DNA of 64,000 nt, from the NCBI RefSeq assembly GCF_000308635.1, contig NZ_BAGD01000054.1:124001-188000 (forward strand), given 5' to 3'. This document shows, one piece after another, positions 62,791-64,000 of the stretch; within the stretch, counting starts at the first letter, position 1, and each line of letters starts with the position of its first letter. The notes below the pieces were generated by a model. The model searched no databases, was not told the DNA's origin, and saw only the letters and a program-made list of their open reading frames with translations. The stretch is from Nocardia otitidiscaviarum NBRC 14405 (GTDB taxonomy: Bacteria > Actinomycetota > Actinomycetes > Mycobacteriales > Mycobacteriaceae). The translations under genes were made by a program, and so were the position numbers.

Positions 62791-63996
62791 TCAACCGTGG
62801 ATGTCGCGGCTCTTCCAGGTCAGCGTGCCCGCGCGGTGGGCGCGGTGGGAGCGGTAGGACAGGCGCAGGTAGGCGGCGATGGAGAGCGGATGGGCCAGGG
62901 CCGCAAGGATATCGGTGACCGACAGGGCGCGGTGGCGCTCGGTGCCGCGGGCCAGCAGCCGGGCGGCGACGGCGGCGGCGTAGCCCAGTAGTCCGGTGCG
63001 GCGCAGTCGATCCCGGCCCGCGACGGCGGCCAGCGGGGGCGCCCAGTAGGCGAGGGCGGCGAGGCCCGCGACGGCGGCGCTGCCGGTGCGGCCGCCGTAG
63101 GCCGACCACAGCCAGCGGGTGTAGCCGGATTCGAGTTCGGCTGCGTCGCGGTACATTCGGGTGCCGGCGAGACCTCCGGCGGCCGCCAGCACGGTGCGGC
63201 GGCCCGCCCGGCGCAGGGCGCGGGCGATGGCCAGATCCTCGGTGATCTCGGCCGCGACCGCCGCATGTCCGCCGATCTCCCGATAGGCGGCGGTATCGAA
63301 GACCAGGAACTGGCCGCAGGCCACCGCCATGGACGGGCGGCGAGTGCGGTTGGCCACCGCGACGGGCAGCGTACCCGCCCACGACCAGGCCAGCAGCGGC
63401 TGTACCAGCAGTTCGGCGGGGGATTCGGCGCGCTGCTCGGGCCAGGGGCACAGCAGTGCGGCACGGCGGCGGCGCAATTCGGTGACCGCGGCGGCCAGCG
63501 CTCCGGGGGCCAGCCGGACGTCGGCATCCAGGAAGACGAGCGCGGTGGGCTCCGTCGCCGTGGCCAGTTCGGCCAGTGCGGCACACGCCGCCGTCTTGCC
63601 GGTCCAGCCCGCGCGCGGCTCGGAGTGATTGCGCGCCAGCGTGAATCGATCGTCATCGGCGATGGCCTCGGCGACCGCCTCGTACGTGCCGTCGGCGGAG
63701 GCGTCGTCCAGGACGATCACCCGTAGCCGTGGAACTCCTTGCTGCGCACGCAGATCCGCGATGAGCGCGGGCACCCGATCAACCTCGTCTCGGGCCGGAA
63801 CGCACACCGTGACCGGTTCGATCACACTCTGCCCCACCCGCAGCCTCGGCACGGTGAGCCGATTGACCAGCGCCATGGCAGCCCCGGCCACCGCGATGGC
63901 GGCCCCGACCCGCACGACCCGCTCACCGACGCGCACAGCCCGCTGTCGTGTGGGGAAGCCGCGCACAAGCCGCTGCCGCGTGGGAAAGGCGCGCAC
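62791..63996 (-). CDS. GT2 glycosyltransferase (CrtQ/HpnB-like), N-terminus uncertain
   Basis: At least 401 residues; the frame begins at a GTG near the window edge and may continue outside. A GT2 nucleotide-sugar domain: VTVCVPARDEVDRVPALIAD, VIVLDDASADGTYE, FLDADVRL (DxD-type), then AVACGQFLVFDTAAYREIGG and ITEDLAIARALRRAG (conserved ED). Membrane helices follow and one precedes. It resembles diaponeurosporenoate glycosyltransferase CrtQ and related enzymes, so with crtE/I/B nearby a role in making carotenoid glycosides is possible. The first 20 residues are two 10-residue repeats (VRAFPTRQRL, VRGFPTRQRA), so the true start is unclear. Confidence 0.82.
   Translation of the reverse strand: MRAFPTRQRLVRGFPTRQRAVRVGERVVRVGAAIAVAGAAMALVNRLTVPRLRVGQSVIEPVTVCVPARDEVDRVPALIADLRAQQGVPRLRVIVLDDASADGTYEAVAEAIADDDRFTLARNHSEPRAGWTGKTAACAALAELATATEPTALVFLDADVRLAPGALAAAVTELRRRRAALLCPWPEQRAESPAELLVQPLLAWSWAGTLPVAVANRTRRPSMAVACGQFLVFDTAAYREIGGHAAVAAEITEDLAIARALRRAGRRTVLAAAGGLAGTRMYRDAAELESGYTRWLWSAYGGRTGSAAVAGLAALAYWAPPLAAVAGRDRLRRTGLLGYAAAVAARLLARGTERHRALSVTDILAALAHPLSIAAYLRLSYRSHRAHRAGTLTWKSRDIHG
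63937..63996 (-). repeat. 30-bp tandem repeat at the start of the GT2 gene
   Basis: Two copies of 30 bp on the minus strand (63996-63967 and 63966-63937), GTGCGCGCCTTTCCCACGCG versus GTGCGCGGCTTCCCCACACG at their starts. Each starts with GTG, so each could act as a start codon. More copies may lie outside the window. Confidence 0.65.
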
Positions 63997-64000
63997 GAAC

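Overview
The window is a high-G+C actinobacterial chromosome segment, most likely Nocardia or a close mycolic-acid-producing relative. The evidence is gene content and order. It carries asnB-ctaC-ctaF, qcrC-qcrA-qcrB with ctaE, trpD, a DEDDh/UvrC-like fusion, RipA-type NlpC/P60 proteins, pimB', an ArsA/SRPBCC/plsC group, aroG, pknL, an Rv2175c-like gene, mptA, a GGPP synthase and a MetF-like gene. This follows the Rv2201-Rv2172 region of Mycobacterium tuberculosis as I recall it. Many genes have a TANNNT box 6-8 bases before the start codon, which is typical of leaderless actinobacterial mRNAs.

Layout. 1-4.8 kb: end of a secreted hydrolase gene, asparagine synthetase, and cytochrome aa3 oxidase subunits CtaC and CtaF. 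4.9-27.6 kb: an accessory block that separates ctaC/ctaF from the bc1 genes. It holds a small secreted protein, a degenerate SDR, an FAD oxidase, a PhoD-type phosphatase, a decayed DUF222/HNH gene, a lipoprotein, a HEAT-repeat protein, NADAR, XRE, YceI, Nudix and IclR genes. It then has a sulfate-activation and sulfotransfer operon (cysD, cysNC, DUF1214, SDR, sulfotransferase), and a TetR-controlled acyl-CoA operon (two acyl-CoA dehydrogenases, an SDR and a MaoC-type hydratase). 27.7-32.1 kb: bc1 complex and CtaE. 32.3-41.7 kb: trpD, small regulators and lipoproteins, the nuclease fusion, two NlpC/P60 peptidases and a membrane-anchored HExxH peptidase. 41.8-49.6 kb: a methyltransferase, PimB', and a tight group of two SRPBCC proteins, an ArsA-like ATPase, an Rv2183c-like protein, a ROK kinase and a PlsC acyltransferase. 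49.7-54.4 kb: oligoribonuclease-like exonuclease, class II DAHP synthase, PASTA kinase PknL and its Rv2175c-like neighbour. 54.4-60.0 kb: an operon read leftwards, GGPP synthase, phytoene desaturase, MptA-like mannosyltransferase, phytoene synthase. 60.7-64 kb: metF, a secreted protein and a GT2 glycosyltransferase running into the right edge.

How the genes work together. Three themes stand out: respiration (supercomplex subunits), cell envelope construction (PimB', MptA, PlsC, NlpC/P60 enzymes, PknL), and small-molecule modification. For the last, PAPS made by CysD/CysNC is probably consumed by the sulfotransferase at the end of the same operon. The DUF1214-SDR-sulfotransferase trio looks like the uncharacterised Rv3531c-Rv3530c-Rv3529c trio, here joined to its own PAPS supply. 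That operon is the best candidate for an undescribed pathway. Several short tandem repeats (18-74 bp periods) occur inside genes and between them. I saw no tRNA, rRNA, CRISPR array, insertion sequence or prophage.
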